DNA of 33,618 bases from Acholeplasmataceae bacterium (GTDB lineage: Bacteria > Bacillota_I > Bacilli_A > Acholeplasmatales > Acholeplasmataceae). Of this stretch, positions 24,857 to 33,599 are shown in pieces (position 1 is the first letter of the stretch; each line of letters opens with the position of its first letter). The notes beneath the pieces are model-generated. The model was given only the letters and a program-made list of their open reading frames with translations, ran no database searches and was not told the DNA's origin. The translations under genes and the position numbers were made by a program. The stretch is taken from contig DOYO01000123.1 in the NCBI GenBank assembly GCA_003518475.1, forward strand, positions 1 to 33,618. The letters are read 5' to 3'.

Positions 24857-26254
24857 TTATTTTATTTTTTCAAGTGTGATTTTTTGGTGCATTGCCTGTG
24901 CTGCCTGCCTGCCGGCACCCATGGCGAGAATGACGGTTGCTGAGCCGGTAACTACATCTCCGCCTGCATAGACCATGTTTTTGGTTGTTAATCCCCAGGC
25001 ATCCTGAGTGATGATGCACCCTTTTTCATTGGTTTCTAGATCTTCAGTGGATTGTGTGACCAAAGGATTTGGTGTAGTTCCAATCGCCATGATGACTTGA
25101 TCGACTTCCAAAAAGAAGCTGGATTGAGGATTTTCAATCGGTTTTGCTCGCCCTGATTGATCTGGAGCGCCAAGAATCATGTCGACACACCTGATTTCTT
25201 TGACAAAGCCTTCACTGTTTCCGATGATTTCCTTTAAGTTTGCGAGCAATTTGAACTGAATGCCTTCATCTACTGCATGTTCTACCTCTTCATATCTTGC
25301 AGGTAGTTCCTTCAAACTTCTTCTATAAACGATGTAAACCTCTTCGACACCTAACCTTTTCGCTGAGCGTGCTGCGTCTAACGCTACATTTCCGCCTCCG
25401 ATGACTGCAACTCTTTTTGGATGTTGGATCGGGGTTTGGCTTTGTTTTTCATAGGATTTCATCAAATTGATCCGTGTCAGGTATTCATTTGCTGAATAGA
25501 CACCATTAAGCATTTCTCCTGGAACACCTAAAAACTTTGGTAATCCAGCTCCAGTTCCCAAAAATATGGCTTGATATCCCATATCGAATAGGTCATCAAT
25601 CGACAAGCTTTTGCCGATGATGACATTGGTAATTAAATTGACTCCATGAGCAATCAATTGCTCTATTTCTCTTTTCACAATCGCTTTTGGAAGTCTGAAC
25701 TCAGGAATGCCATAAGTCAGCACGCCCCCAGCTTCATGCAAAGCTTCATAAATATCAACCTGATAGCCCAGTTTATTCAAATCATTGGCGCAAGACAATC
25801 CTGCAGGTCCAGATCCTACAACTGCAACCTTGAAACCATTAAGAATCGGTTTTGAAGAATCAAATTGAATATTCTTAAAGTGGTAATCTGAAACATATCG
25901 TTCCAAATTCCCGATGGCTACCGCTTCTCCTTTATTTGCGCGTACGCACAAGAGCTCGCATTGCGTTTCCTGCGGACATACGCGTCCGCACACGGAAGAA
26001 AGCATGCTTGATTCCAAAATAATCTGATATGCTTCTTCTATCTGATTATCGATAATTTTTTGAATGAATGCAGGGATATCAATGCCTACAGGGCACCCGT
26101 TGACACAAGGCTTATGCTTGCAGTCGAGACATCTTCTAGCTTCATCAAGGGCTTGTTCATCGGTATAACCTAAAGCAACCTCATTGAAATTTGAGATTCT
26201 TCTTATCGGATCTTGAACTGGCATCTTGTTTTTGACTTGCGATGTATTCAACAT
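24857..26254 (-). CDS. nfnB: NfnB/SudA-type NADPH oxidoreductase (GltD-like), large subunit
   Basis: A 465-aa protein of the glutamate-synthase small-chain-like family. The N-terminal cysteines C42-x2-C45-x4-C50-x3-C54 and C89-x3-C93-x5-C99-x3-C103 bind two [4Fe-4S] clusters. The FAD site A-V-V-G-S-G-P-A-G is at 144-152 and the NADP site V-I-G-G-G-N-V-A-L-D-A-A around 290. Together with the adjacent NfnA-like gene it forms either NADH-dependent reduced ferredoxin:NADP oxidoreductase, an electron-bifurcating enzyme, or sulfide dehydrogenase SudAB, which are hard to tell apart by eye. It balances NADH, NADPH and ferredoxin in anaerobes. AAGGAG precedes the ATG. It lies 9 bp after the partner gene. 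The NADPH-dependent glutamate synthase label often given to this family is less likely here because no GltB is present. Confidence 0.88.
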   Translation of the reverse strand: MLNTSQVKNKMPVQDPIRRISNFNEVALGYTDEQALDEARRCLDCKHKPCVNGCPVGIDIPAFIQKIIDNQIEEAYQIILESSMLSSVCGRVCPQETQCELLCVRANKGEAVAIGNLERYVSDYHFKNIQFDSSKPILNGFKVAVVGSGPAGLSCANDLNKLGYQVDIYEALHEAGGVLTYGIPEFRLPKAIVKREIEQLIAHGVNLITNVIIGKSLSIDDLFDMGYQAIFLGTGAGLPKFLGVPGEMLNGVYSANEYLTRINLMKSYEKQSQTPIQHPKRVAVIGGGNVALDAARSAKRLGVEEVYIVYRRSLKELPARYEEVEHAVDEGIQFKLLANLKEIIGNSEGFVKEIRCVDMILGAPDQSGRAKPIENPQSSFFLEVDQVIMAIGTTPNPLVTQSTEDLETNEKGCIITQDAWGLTTKNMVYAGGDVVTGSATVILAMGAGRQAAQAMHQKITLEKIK

Positions 26255-26263
26255 GTTGACTCC

Positions 26264-27091
26264 TTATTTTTGTTTGCAGGCATCGTTATACTGTTCATGT
26301 TCAAATTCTTGATACATTTTATTTCTCTGGATTGCTTCATCAAAATCAACCAAATGTCCATCAAATTCAGGACCATCAACACACGCGAATTTCATTTCAT
26401 GATCAACTGATACCCTACATCCACCGCACATGCCTGTCCCGTCTACCATAATTGGATTCATAGAAACGATGGTTTTGATATGATAAGGTTTCGTCATTTC
26501 ACTGACCATTTTCATCATGATCAAGGGACCGATGGCAATTACTTCGTCATAGGTTTCCCCCTTCAAAAGCAGTTCTTTTAAGATATCAGTGACAAAACCC
26601 TTTCTGCCTGCTGAACCGTTGTCGGTGACTAGATACATATGATTGCTAACAGCTTTGAATTCGTCTTCTAAAAAAACAAGTTCTTTGTTCCTAAAACCGA
26701 TGATGGTATGGACAATCGTATGTTCTTGACGGAGCGCTTTGGCAATCGGGTAAGCGATGGCACAGCCAACTCCTCCACCGACGACACAAACTCTTTTAAG
26801 TCCGGTGACTTTTGATGGTTTTCCCAAAGGACCAGCAAGGTCCTGTATGGAATCTCCTGTATTCAGTTCAAGCAACCTTTTAGTGGTTGCTCCTGCGGAT
26901 TGGACAATCAATGTGATGGTTTCATCTTCATGATTGGATTCAGCGATGGTTAAAGGAATCCTTTCACCATTCTGCTCAATACGGAGCATGACAAATTGAC
27001 CAGGTTTCGCATGTTTGACGATGAATGGTGCTTTAACCTTGAACATCGATACCGATTGAGTCAACTTTTTTTTGTGTGTAATCAAAAACAT
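26264..27091 (-). CDS. nfnA: NfnA/SudB-type ferredoxin-NADP reductase subunit, FAD and [2Fe-2S]
   Basis: A 275-aa protein with a ferredoxin-reductase/PyrK-like fold: R-I-P-L-T-I-A around 44-50 for FAD binding, G-P-L-G at 87-90, C-V-V-G-G-G-V-G around 102-109 for NAD, and the C-terminal [2Fe-2S] ligands C222-G-G-C225 and C237, with D217 just before them. Those cysteine positions equal the ones I recall for Thermotoga NfnA. It is the small subunit that takes electrons from NADH and passes them to NfnB. It is the first gene of the two-gene operon, with GAGG upstream of the ATG. Confidence 0.88.
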   Translation of the reverse strand: MFLITHKKKLTQSVSMFKVKAPFIVKHAKPGQFVMLRIEQNGERIPLTIAESNHEDETITLIVQSAGATTKRLLELNTGDSIQDLAGPLGKPSKVTGLKRVCVVGGGVGCAIAYPIAKALRQEHTIVHTIIGFRNKELVFLEDEFKAVSNHMYLVTDNGSAGRKGFVTDILKELLLKGETYDEVIAIGPLIMMKMVSEMTKPYHIKTIVSMNPIMVDGTGMCGGCRVSVDHEMKFACVDGPEFDGHLVDFDEAIQRNKMYQEFEHEQYNDACKQK

Positions 27092-27117
27092 AGATTTTTC
27101 CTCGATTTTATAGTTAT

Positions 27118-27126
27118 ATTATACCA
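27118..27126 (-). promoter_or_regulatory. extended -10 promoter of nfnAB
   Basis: On the minus strand the sequence reads TGGTATAAT, about 26 bp before the ATG. A weak -35 TTTCCA lies 17 bp upstream. An overlapping alternative, TTGACA-16 bp-TAAAAT, would start the mRNA inside the ribosome site. Confidence 0.5.
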
Positions 27127-27183
27127 TGTCAATAATGGTTTGGAAACCTTGTTTTTTTGATTGATTGTGTCAATGAGGCGATT

Positions 27184-27215
27184 AAAAAAGAAACCAGCAT
27201 TGTGCTGATTTCTTT
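27184..27215 (-). terminator. terminator of the nitronate-monooxygenase-like gene
   Basis: Stem AAAGAAA-C-CAGCA/TGCTG-A-TTTCTTT with a 3-base loop, followed on the minus strand by TTTTTTAAT. It begins 6 bases after the stop. Confidence 0.75.
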
Positions 27216-27221
27216 GATGAC

Positions 27222-28682
27222 TTATTGAGTTGTGAATTTAGAGAAAGCTTGACCAAGCAAAATCCTTAAGACATCGATTGCTTTGTAAGATAGTTGTCCT
27301 GGCGATAAGTACCTAAGAATGTACTTCAAGTCATCTCCTGCAGTAACAATTGGCAATTCTTGGTCACCATTTTTACGGTGCTGAGCTAAACCCATCGTTG
27401 ATACTAATCCATTGCATAGGCATAATCTTCCAACTGTATCTTCTATTTTTCCACCTTTTGCTACATAGTCGGCTTCTGGTTCCGAAGGACAACGATAACC
27501 GATGTTTCCGTTTTCCTTTCGGTAGGCTTCTCTTAAGTAGCCCAAGTCACAGATACGTTTACGTTCAAGTGAGGTTTCAATGATTCCATTCGTACCCTCT
27601 AATTCAACAACCTTGAATGGAAATCCAGTCGGAGAAGCTAAAGGATCTGTGCGGACACGTCCCAAGCCTTTCTTGATTGCTTGGATGATTCTTTGTTTTA
27701 AGCTTTTTTCCATTCCTGATTCATCGCATAAAGCGAATGCGGTACCGACTTGCACACCTTCTGCCCCATTCGATTTCGCATAAAGGTATTGTTCTTCTGT
27801 TCCATAACCGCCTGCCAACCAAAATGGGAGACCTATTGATGCAATACCCTTGATATCAATGATATCCCGGTCTCCATAAACAGGCTCTCCTAAATCACTC
27901 AAAATCATCTTTCCGCGAGGGGGAGCGTTATGTCCTCCTGCAATCGCAGTTTCCACAACAAATCCATCTGGACTGCCAAAGGATGACCTAAATAGATGGG
28001 TAGCGAGCGTCGCTGAGCTGACAATCGCTAAAAATTTCGGTCTTTTTACTTCAGGCAGTGGATGACCATCAGCAAACGATGTGGGCGAGAAGTGTGAAAG
28101 TGTTGGCTCATATCCCTCGTCTTCAGCAACCTTGATTGGAAGTGTAACATCTAAATTTTTTGCTAAATCTGTCAAAATTTGCGGAATTCTGATTGGAATA
28201 CCAGCACCCATCAAGACGTAATCAACATCAGCAAGCATCGCTCCATAAATTGAGGGTAAAGTTGGTGTTTGCAGCTTTTCCAAAAAGTTGATACCAACCA
28301 ATCCATCATGTCCCATTTTCGCCATGTGTACTTCACAGTAATTGGCAACTACAATCAGTTCTAATAAATCCTGACCTAGATCGATGGTAGGCATGGGTAC
28401 TTGCTTGTACTTATCCTTACCTTGGTTTTCAATTAAGGATTTTGTATATTTCTTTCTGATTCGATCAGCAATGTCTTGAAACGGAAAATCCTCTAACGCT
28501 TTTGAAATCTGGCCGTCTATGTCTCCATCCATCAATCTTCTTGCTAGAGTTAAAGCGACCGCAGTTCCTGAAACAACTCCAAGTTCACCATTCATCGATA
28601 CAGCACGGGCTAACTGCCAGCTAGAAATTCCAACTCCCATTCCGCCTTGAATGATTTGAGGAAGACGTTCTTTATTCATCAT
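27222..28682 (-). CDS. nitronate monooxygenase/PfaD-like FMN flavoprotein
   Basis: A 486-aa protein. It starts with the family signature I-I-Q-G-G-M-G-V-G-I-S, then has G-H-D-G-L-V-G-I-N-F, A-I-A-G-G-H-N-A-P, and the FMN phosphate site W-L-A-G-G-Y-G followed by G-A-E-G-V-Q-V-G-T-A-F. It is longer than standard nitronate monooxygenases (about 320-360 aa). The C-terminal extension holds R-I-C-D-L-G-Y, G-Y-R-C-P-S-E-P-E and R-L-C-L-C-N-G-L, four or more cysteines that could be a metal site. This long type is closer to PfaD/enoyl-reductase-like members than to 2-nitropropane dioxygenases. The substrate is unknown. AAAGGAG precedes the ATG. It has its own promoter and terminator. Confidence 0.8.
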   Translation of the reverse strand: MMNKERLPQIIQGGMGVGISSWQLARAVSMNGELGVVSGTAVALTLARRLMDGDIDGQISKALEDFPFQDIADRIRKKYTKSLIENQGKDKYKQVPMPTIDLGQDLLELIVVANYCEVHMAKMGHDGLVGINFLEKLQTPTLPSIYGAMLADVDYVLMGAGIPIRIPQILTDLAKNLDVTLPIKVAEDEGYEPTLSHFSPTSFADGHPLPEVKRPKFLAIVSSATLATHLFRSSFGSPDGFVVETAIAGGHNAPPRGKMILSDLGEPVYGDRDIIDIKGIASIGLPFWLAGGYGTEEQYLYAKSNGAEGVQVGTAFALCDESGMEKSLKQRIIQAIKKGLGRVRTDPLASPTGFPFKVVELEGTNGIIETSLERKRICDLGYLREAYRKENGNIGYRCPSEPEADYVAKGGKIEDTVGRLCLCNGLVSTMGLAQHRKNGDQELPIVTAGDDLKYILRYLSPGQLSYKAIDVLRILLGQAFSKFTTQ

Positions 28683-28780
28683 TTGTTTCGTTCTCCTTTG
28701 TTATATTTGATGACGATATGTCGATGTTTTCACATTTTTCGTTATTAAAATAATCATATTTCCAATCACTGCATAAGAAT

Positions 28781-28803
28781 TTCGTACAGTTTCGTACAGT
28801 ATA
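28781..28803 (-). promoter_or_regulatory. -10 candidate with tandem operator-like repeat
   Basis: Minus-strand TATACT (28798-28803) is followed at once by two head-to-tail copies of ACTGTACGAA. A repeat at the start site suggests repressor control of the flavoprotein gene. The -35 is weak. Confidence 0.4.
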
Positions 28804-28930
28804 CATGAAATCTTATGATTAATTAAGTGATTTACAATATTTCACACAAGAAAACGTTTGTACTTCAAAGTATTTTATATAAGGTATAAAACATAGCTTT
28901 TTTTGATGCATCTTCTTCGTTATTTAAAAA

Positions 28931-28957
28931 AGAAAAAGGAGCAAGATTTGCTCCTTT
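28931..28957 (-). terminator. terminator of arsC
   Basis: A perfect 10-bp stem AAAGGAGCAA (28935-28944)/TTGCTCCTTT (28948-28957) with loop GAT, followed on the minus strand by TTCTTTTTTAAATA. Confidence 0.8.
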
Positions 28958-28982
28958 AGATTTGTTGGTTTTCTATTAAAAA

Positions 28983-29405
28983 TTACTTGATGGGAATCGT
29001 TCCATCTTCGATTCTTTTTCTTAAATGATTAATATTCTTTTTGATGATTTCTGCGGTAGTTAAAAACGCAGAATCCGGTTGTCCAGATGGATCTTCAAGA
29101 CCCCAATCCTCCCTATGCTGAGTTGGAATGAAAGGACATTCCACATTGCATCCCATCGTCACTAAAACATCGACTTCCTCAGGAAGCTCATCAATCAATT
29201 TCGAGCGTTGCGTCAAATTCATATCTACATGATATAGACCCTTGATGATGCGCACAGCATCTTGATTGATCTTGGGCTTTGTTTCTGTGCCCCCGCTATA
29301 TGCTTCAAAAAAATCTGAAGCGATTTCCTTGGTGATTGCTTCCGCCATTTGGCTTCTGCAACTGTTGTGAACACATACATAGGCAACCTTAATTTTTTTA
29401 GTCAT
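28983..29405 (-). CDS. arsC: arsenate reductase ArsC, low-molecular-weight phosphatase type
   Basis: A 140-aa protein of the thioredoxin-coupled ArsC family, which shares the low-molecular-weight tyrosine phosphatase fold. The P-loop is C11-V-H-N-S-C16-R17-S. M-G-C86-N-V-E-C90-P supplies the resolving cysteines, and D105-P the general acid. It reduces arsenate to arsenite through a Cys relay. AAGGAG precedes the ATG. No arsR, acr3 or arsB is nearby, so it is a lone gene, and resistance would need an efflux pump encoded elsewhere. A protein-tyrosine phosphatase role is the main alternative, but the cysteine pair favours ArsC. Confidence 0.88.
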   Translation of the reverse strand: MTKKIKVAYVCVHNSCRSQMAEAITKEIASDFFEAYSGGTETKPKINQDAVRIIKGLYHVDMNLTQRSKLIDELPEEVDVLVTMGCNVECPFIPTQHREDWGLEDPSGQPDSAFLTTAEIIKKNINHLRKRIEDGTIPIK

Positions 29406-30172
29406 TTTATTCTCCTTTTTTGATACGTTTTTTTAGTTGATTTCATTCTTAATGTTTGAATATAAAGGTCAAAGAATAATTAAATAAAAATAACAATACT
29501 TACTCGTGAATCCATGAAGATTTCGATTTATAAACAGGAATACAATGAGATTTTAAGTGTTCAATCCAATGTTATTATTGATAAGAAATGACATATAGAT
29601 AACCATCTATGTCTGAATACATTTATAGTATAACATGAAGTGGATAAACAACTAAATTTATCGCTTTTTCTTTACATAATCATTACATAAAAGTACGAAA
29701 CATGCATTCTTTTCAACTTGAATACATAGTGTTAAAAAGTGTATATCACTAGAAACTCATTTCATTTAAAATTAAATTCACCTGAATACATATTAGATCT
29801 TTTGAAGACACTAGAAATTTAATACAAGAAACAAAGAAGTTCTAATCAGTATCAAGTATATTCATGTGTAGGATATGATTCAAGCAATGGTTCCAAAAGA
29901 GTGTGTGAAATTTAGAAAACCAATTCAATGTATTTGATAACATTTCGATTACTTTTTATCAATTATGTGAGATTTCACTTTTAATATTGCAGTCACCATA
30001 ACAGAACATGAAGTAGGCAACTAAGCGAAAATGTGCGTATCGTTTTAAATCATTTTATATATTTAAAAGAACAATTAATGAAACGTTCAATACTACCCTT
30101 GTAATTATCATAGTATAGTGATAGAATTAATGTAAAATAAAGTCATATTTATTATCTAAGGAGGCGAACCCC
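29406..30172. other. 770-bp AT-rich region without a recognised gene
   Basis: I find no convincing open frame on either strand. It holds three copies of TGAATACAT (29614-29622, 29719-29727, 29783-29791), two of CACTAGAAA, and a hairpin GACATATAGAT/ATCTATGTC (29590-29613). It could be regulatory DNA of arsC and the HTH gene, or decayed sequence. Confidence 0.5.
30158..30164 (+). promoter_or_regulatory. ribosome binding site that fixes an ATT start
   Basis: A perfect AAGGAGG lies 8 bases before ATT at 30173-30175. No ATG, GTG or TTG is available in frame at suitable spacing, so this site decides the start of the HTH gene. Confidence 0.7.
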
Positions 30173-30352
30173 ATTAGCGACTTCAAATTATATACGATTG
30201 AGGAAATCTCAAAGATTCTAAAAGTAACAGAAAGAACCGTATACAACTTTATCAGTAAAAACAATTTACAGGCTGTAAAGATTGGAAAATACTGGAGAGT
30301 TACTGAAACAGCATTACAAGAATTTATTAACCAGGGCACTAAGAAGGCATAA
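30173..30352 (+). CDS. excisionase-type helix-turn-helix DNA-binding protein, ATT start
   Basis: A 59-aa protein and the only clear plus-strand gene. It has the excisionase/HTH_17 fold: Y-T-I-E-E-I-S-K-I-L-K-V-T-E-R-T-V-Y-N at residues 7-25 (helix-turn-helix), then A-V-K-I-G-K-Y-W-R-V at 34-43 (wing), and a last helix E-T-A-L-Q-E-F-I. The protein is complete for this family. The frame upstream has no ATG, GTG or TTG. Initiation must be at ATT (30173), 8 bases after a perfect AAGGAGG. ATT starts are known mainly from infC. It ends at TAA, and a terminator follows at 30404-30426. The target is unknown; it may control the divergent arsC region or a lost mobile element. Confidence 0.75.
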   Translation: MSDFKLYTIEEISKILKVTERTVYNFISKNNLQAVKIGKYWRVTETALQEFINQGTKKA

Positions 30353-30403
30353 AAAAACTATTTGGAATCTTAAAAATCCATTATCAATTTACATGATTCA
30401 TCT

Positions 30404-30426
30404 AAAACGCTTAATGCGTTTTTTTT
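30404..30426 (+). terminator. terminator of the HTH gene
   Basis: Stem AAAACGC/GCGTTTT with loop TTAAT, followed by TTTT, 51 bases past the stop. It gives the small plus-strand gene its own end. Confidence 0.75.
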
Positions 30427-30559
30427 ATATATAAACTTATCATCATATAGCATTTGCTATACATTAAATCAACTGATTGATAGTAACGTTTGGTTTTAAA
30501 AAGATTGTTGTTTTGATGATAATTCTTTAAGTATATTTTTTTTGACTTTAATGAATGAT

Positions 30560-32170
30560 TTAGTCGATAGATTGATATTTTGCGATGACTTTTTCTGCTG
30601 TTTTTATTCCATCAACTGCTGAGCTCATGATTCCACCCGCATATCCAGCCCCTTCACCCATCGGGTAAAGTCCATGGATATTGGACTGATGATTTTCATT
30701 TCTTAAAATCCTGATTGGAGATGAAGATCTAGTTTCCACTCCAGTCAGTATTGCATCATGCATTGTGAATCCTTTGATTTTGCGATTGAAATCGATTAAA
30801 GCCTCTTTCATTGTGTCTGTAATATAAGAAGGGAAAATATCAGTCATTTTGACAAACTTGAATCCAGGTCTATATGAAGGATTGACACTTCCAAGTTTTT
30901 TGGATGGTTGATCATTTAAAAAGTCACCAACAAGTTGAATCGGAGCGTTATAGTTGGATCCGCCTAAAATAAAGGCTTTTTGTTCAAACTTCCTTTGAAA
31001 ATCAACACCTGCAAGAGGGTGAGCAGATCCAAAATCCTCAGGATTGACATTCACTAGAAGCGCTGAATTCGCGTTCTCATAGTCTCTCTTGCTTTCGCTC
31101 ATGCCATTGGTGACAACTCCACCTTCTTCAGATGAAGCACACATGACCCAACCGCCTGGACACATGCAAAATGTGTAGGCGCTTCTTTGGTTAGTTGCGT
31201 GATAGCTGAGTTTATAGTCTGCAGCGCCTAAGTTAGGTGCTGTTGAGAATTTTCCGTATTGAGATTGGTTGATGAAGCTTTGCGGGTGTTCGATACGAAC
31301 CCCGATGGAGAAAGCTTTCTGGATGATCTCTACTTGCTGATTGTATAGGACTTGAAAGGTGTCGCGTGCGGAGTGACCGATGCCTAAAAGACAAATGGAT
31401 GTTTCAATTTTATCTTGATTATTGACGATGACGCCTTTTAAGGTATTGTTTTCGATGATGAATTCGGTGACTTTCGAGTCAAACCTGACTTGACCGCCTA
31501 AACGGATGATTTCTTGTCTGATATTTTTGATGACAACTCTTAAGACGTCAGTTCCGACATGGGGTTTGTTGATATAGAGGATTTCATGTTGAGCTCCACC
31601 TTTGACCAATGATTGCAGAACAAAGCGACAGCGAAGATCGCTAATCAGGGTCGTCAATTTGCCATCTGAGAATGTTCCTGCTCCCCCCTCGCCGAATAAA
31701 ATGGTTGAGCCTTCTGTGTATTCTCCAGTTTCATAGAAATGATCCACATTTTTCGAACGCTTTTCAACGTCATAACCTCTTTCCAAAACAATCGGTTTGT
31801 AGCCTCTTCTCGCCAAAAGCAAGGCTGAAAAGATACCAGAAGGACCAAATCCAATAATGATTGGCGGATGATGAAGTATTTCTGATCCGCTATCTATTTC
31901 TTGATACTCCAAAACAGGAGCTTCAGAGAGCCCCTTGATGTCTTTATTAAGAAAAAACTGTTCATTCGTCACTTCTAAATCGACGCTATAAACAAAATGA
32001 ACGTGATCTTTTTTCCTTGCATCGACTGCTTTTTTATAGATAGACATAGATAATATATCCTTGTCTTTCATTCTATAATTCAGGACAATGTATTTTTTTA
32101 GACTGTCAAGTTCTGATGCTGAATTTAACGCATCGCTGAGTTCTAGTTTAATATCCGTTATTCTGATCAT
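30560..32170 (-). CDS. FAD-dependent dehydrogenase (COG2509-like)
   Basis: A 536-aa protein. The N-terminal ~100 residues form a small alpha/beta domain typical of this family (M-I-R-I-T-D-I-K-L). The FAD-binding Rossmann motif I-I-I-G-F-G-P-S-G follows at about 104-112, with V-L-E-R-G-Y-D ending the dinucleotide fold. G-E-G-G-A-G-T-F-S-D-G-K-L-T-T is a family signature, and the C-terminal G-E-G-A-G-Y-A-G-G-I motif closes the FAD site. These are conserved, widespread proteins annotated as NAD(FAD)-utilising dehydrogenases, with no settled physiological substrate. GAGG precedes the ATG. It lies 7 bp after the next gene, so the two flavoproteins are co-transcribed. Confidence 0.85.
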   Translation of the reverse strand: MIRITDIKLELSDALNSASELDSLKKYIVLNYRMKDKDILSMSIYKKAVDARKKDHVHFVYSVDLEVTNEQFFLNKDIKGLSEAPVLEYQEIDSGSEILHHPPIIIGFGPSGIFSALLLARRGYKPIVLERGYDVEKRSKNVDHFYETGEYTEGSTILFGEGGAGTFSDGKLTTLISDLRCRFVLQSLVKGGAQHEILYINKPHVGTDVLRVVIKNIRQEIIRLGGQVRFDSKVTEFIIENNTLKGVIVNNQDKIETSICLLGIGHSARDTFQVLYNQQVEIIQKAFSIGVRIEHPQSFINQSQYGKFSTAPNLGAADYKLSYHATNQRSAYTFCMCPGGWVMCASSEEGGVVTNGMSESKRDYENANSALLVNVNPEDFGSAHPLAGVDFQRKFEQKAFILGGSNYNAPIQLVGDFLNDQPSKKLGSVNPSYRPGFKFVKMTDIFPSYITDTMKEALIDFNRKIKGFTMHDAILTGVETRSSSPIRILRNENHQSNIHGLYPMGEGAGYAGGIMSSAVDGIKTAEKVIAKYQSID

Positions 32171-32177
32171 ATAATCC

Positions 32178-33392
32178 TCAGTTGCTTGCGCTCTTTCCTG
32201 CTAAATATCCACTGGACCATGCCCATTGGAGATTGTAGCCTCCGCATAATCCGTCAATATCGATGATTTCTCCAGTAAAATATAAGCCCTTTACCAGTTT
32301 TGATTCTAATGTATCACTCTTAATTTCGTTGATATCTATACCACCGGCAGTAACCTGGGCATCTTCAAATCCATGGCTTTCCATAACAAGGAATCGCCAA
32401 TCGAACAATAGCTGTAATAGTTTATTCTTCTCTTTTGGAGATAATTGGGAAACTAAAATGGAATGATCCTTAATGCCTGCTTCCTTTAACAGTGAAGGAA
32501 TGATTTTTTTATGAATCAAACCGACCAAGCTGAAATCAACAGGTCTGCTTGCAGAAAGGCTAAGTCTCTTTTCTACGTCTGCCCTGGTTAAGAGATTAAC
32601 CAAGATGACTTTGATCCAAATTTCTTGTTTTTCAGCAAGGAGCGTATTCGCTTTTCTGCTTATTTGAAGGATGGTAGGGCCACTGATTCCAGTTTTAGTA
32701 AACAAGACGTCTCCTTCTTCTTCCTGAAGCATCTGATTTCTATGCATCAATTGGACGCGACCTGGGATTTTTACACCATCGAGTTGTTTTAAATATGGGG
32801 AATCCAGTTTAAGTTTGACGAGTGCTGGAAAGACTTTTGTCGCATGATGTCCAAGTTGCTCTGCAAGTTTATATCCAAAACCATCGCTGCCGCTTGATGG
32901 CATCGCTTTTCCGCCTGTGCTGATGATCACTTTGTCCGCATCATAACGTTCACCATTCTCTAACTGAACAGTGAACCCGTTATTTGTTTTCTTAATGGAT
33001 TTCACATAAGCATCCGTGACAACATTCACACCGATTCTGTTGATTTCATAAACTAAAACATCCAAAATGCTGGAAGCTTGTTCAGAAAGAGGATATGTTT
33101 TACCTAAATCCTCAATTTTTGGTGCGATTCCAAGGCTCTCAAAAAAATCCATCGTCATTTTTGGACCGAACACATCAATCGCTTTTGAAACAAATTCGGG
33201 ATGGTTGTAATCATTTTTTGTAGTATTTGCATTTGTAAAATTGCAGCGGCCGTTGCCGGTTGCAAGTATTTTTTTGCCTATTTTTGAATTTCTTTCCAAA
33301 ATCGTGACGTTCGCCTTATGCCTTCTCGCGATAATGGCTGCGACAATACCGCTCGCTCCGCCGCCGATAATCAAAATGTTTTGCTGTTTCAT
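32178..33392 (-). CDS. HI0933/BaiN-family FAD-dependent oxidoreductase
   Basis: A 404-aa flavoprotein of the COG2081 (HI0933-like, BaiN) family. The FAD motif is I-I-G-G-G-A-S-G at 7-14, followed by L-E-R-N-S-K-I-G-K-K and A-T-G-N-G-R-C-N-F-T-N, a near-invariant signature. V-I-I-S-T-G-G-K-A is the second nucleotide contact. V-T-A-G-G-I and G-L-Y-F-T-G-E-I-I-D-I-D-G-L-C-G-G-Y-N-L-Q-W-A close the C-terminus. BaiN from Clostridium works in bile-acid dehydroxylation, but most members are of unknown role, so I do not assign that here. It is the first gene of the two-gene flavoprotein operon, with GGTGG before the ATG. Confidence 0.88.
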   Translation of the reverse strand: MKQQNILIIGGGASGIVAAIIARRHKANVTILERNSKIGKKILATGNGRCNFTNANTTKNDYNHPEFVSKAIDVFGPKMTMDFFESLGIAPKIEDLGKTYPLSEQASSILDVLVYEINRIGVNVVTDAYVKSIKKTNNGFTVQLENGERYDADKVIISTGGKAMPSSGSDGFGYKLAEQLGHHATKVFPALVKLKLDSPYLKQLDGVKIPGRVQLMHRNQMLQEEEGDVLFTKTGISGPTILQISRKANTLLAEKQEIWIKVILVNLLTRADVEKRLSLSASRPVDFSLVGLIHKKIIPSLLKEAGIKDHSILVSQLSPKEKNKLLQLLFDWRFLVMESHGFEDAQVTAGGIDINEIKSDTLESKLVKGLYFTGEIIDIDGLCGGYNLQWAWSSGYLAGKSASN

Positions 33393-33422
33393 GTATCCAC
33401 CTAAATTAACTTTTACTTCATA

Positions 33423-33450
33423 ATTATATCATAATGCGTGATTTTGCAAA
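33423..33450 (-). promoter_or_regulatory. promoter of the flavoprotein operon
   Basis: Minus-strand TATAAT (33423-33428) with a TGA extension and a TTTGCA -35 (33445-33450), 16 bp apart, about 30 bp upstream of the start. Confidence 0.6.
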
Positions 33451-33599
33451 TCTATTATTTCACTTCAATTACATTTTTAAGTTTAGCGTCCAGACCCAAT
33501 TCTTGCCTTCACTAAGACATTTTGATCCAATCACTTATTTATAACTTTTTCTTATAGATAACTTTGTTAAAAAATCCTATATATTATACAAAATGCTTG

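Larger units (their letters stand above)
28683..28982. other. 300-bp AT-rich intergenic with tandem repeat and terminator
   Basis: No gene is seen. It holds the leader of the nitronate-monooxygenase-like gene, an exact tandem 10-mer TTCGTACAGT (28781-28790, 28791-28800) overlapping a -10 candidate, and the arsC terminator at 28935-28957. Confidence 0.6.
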
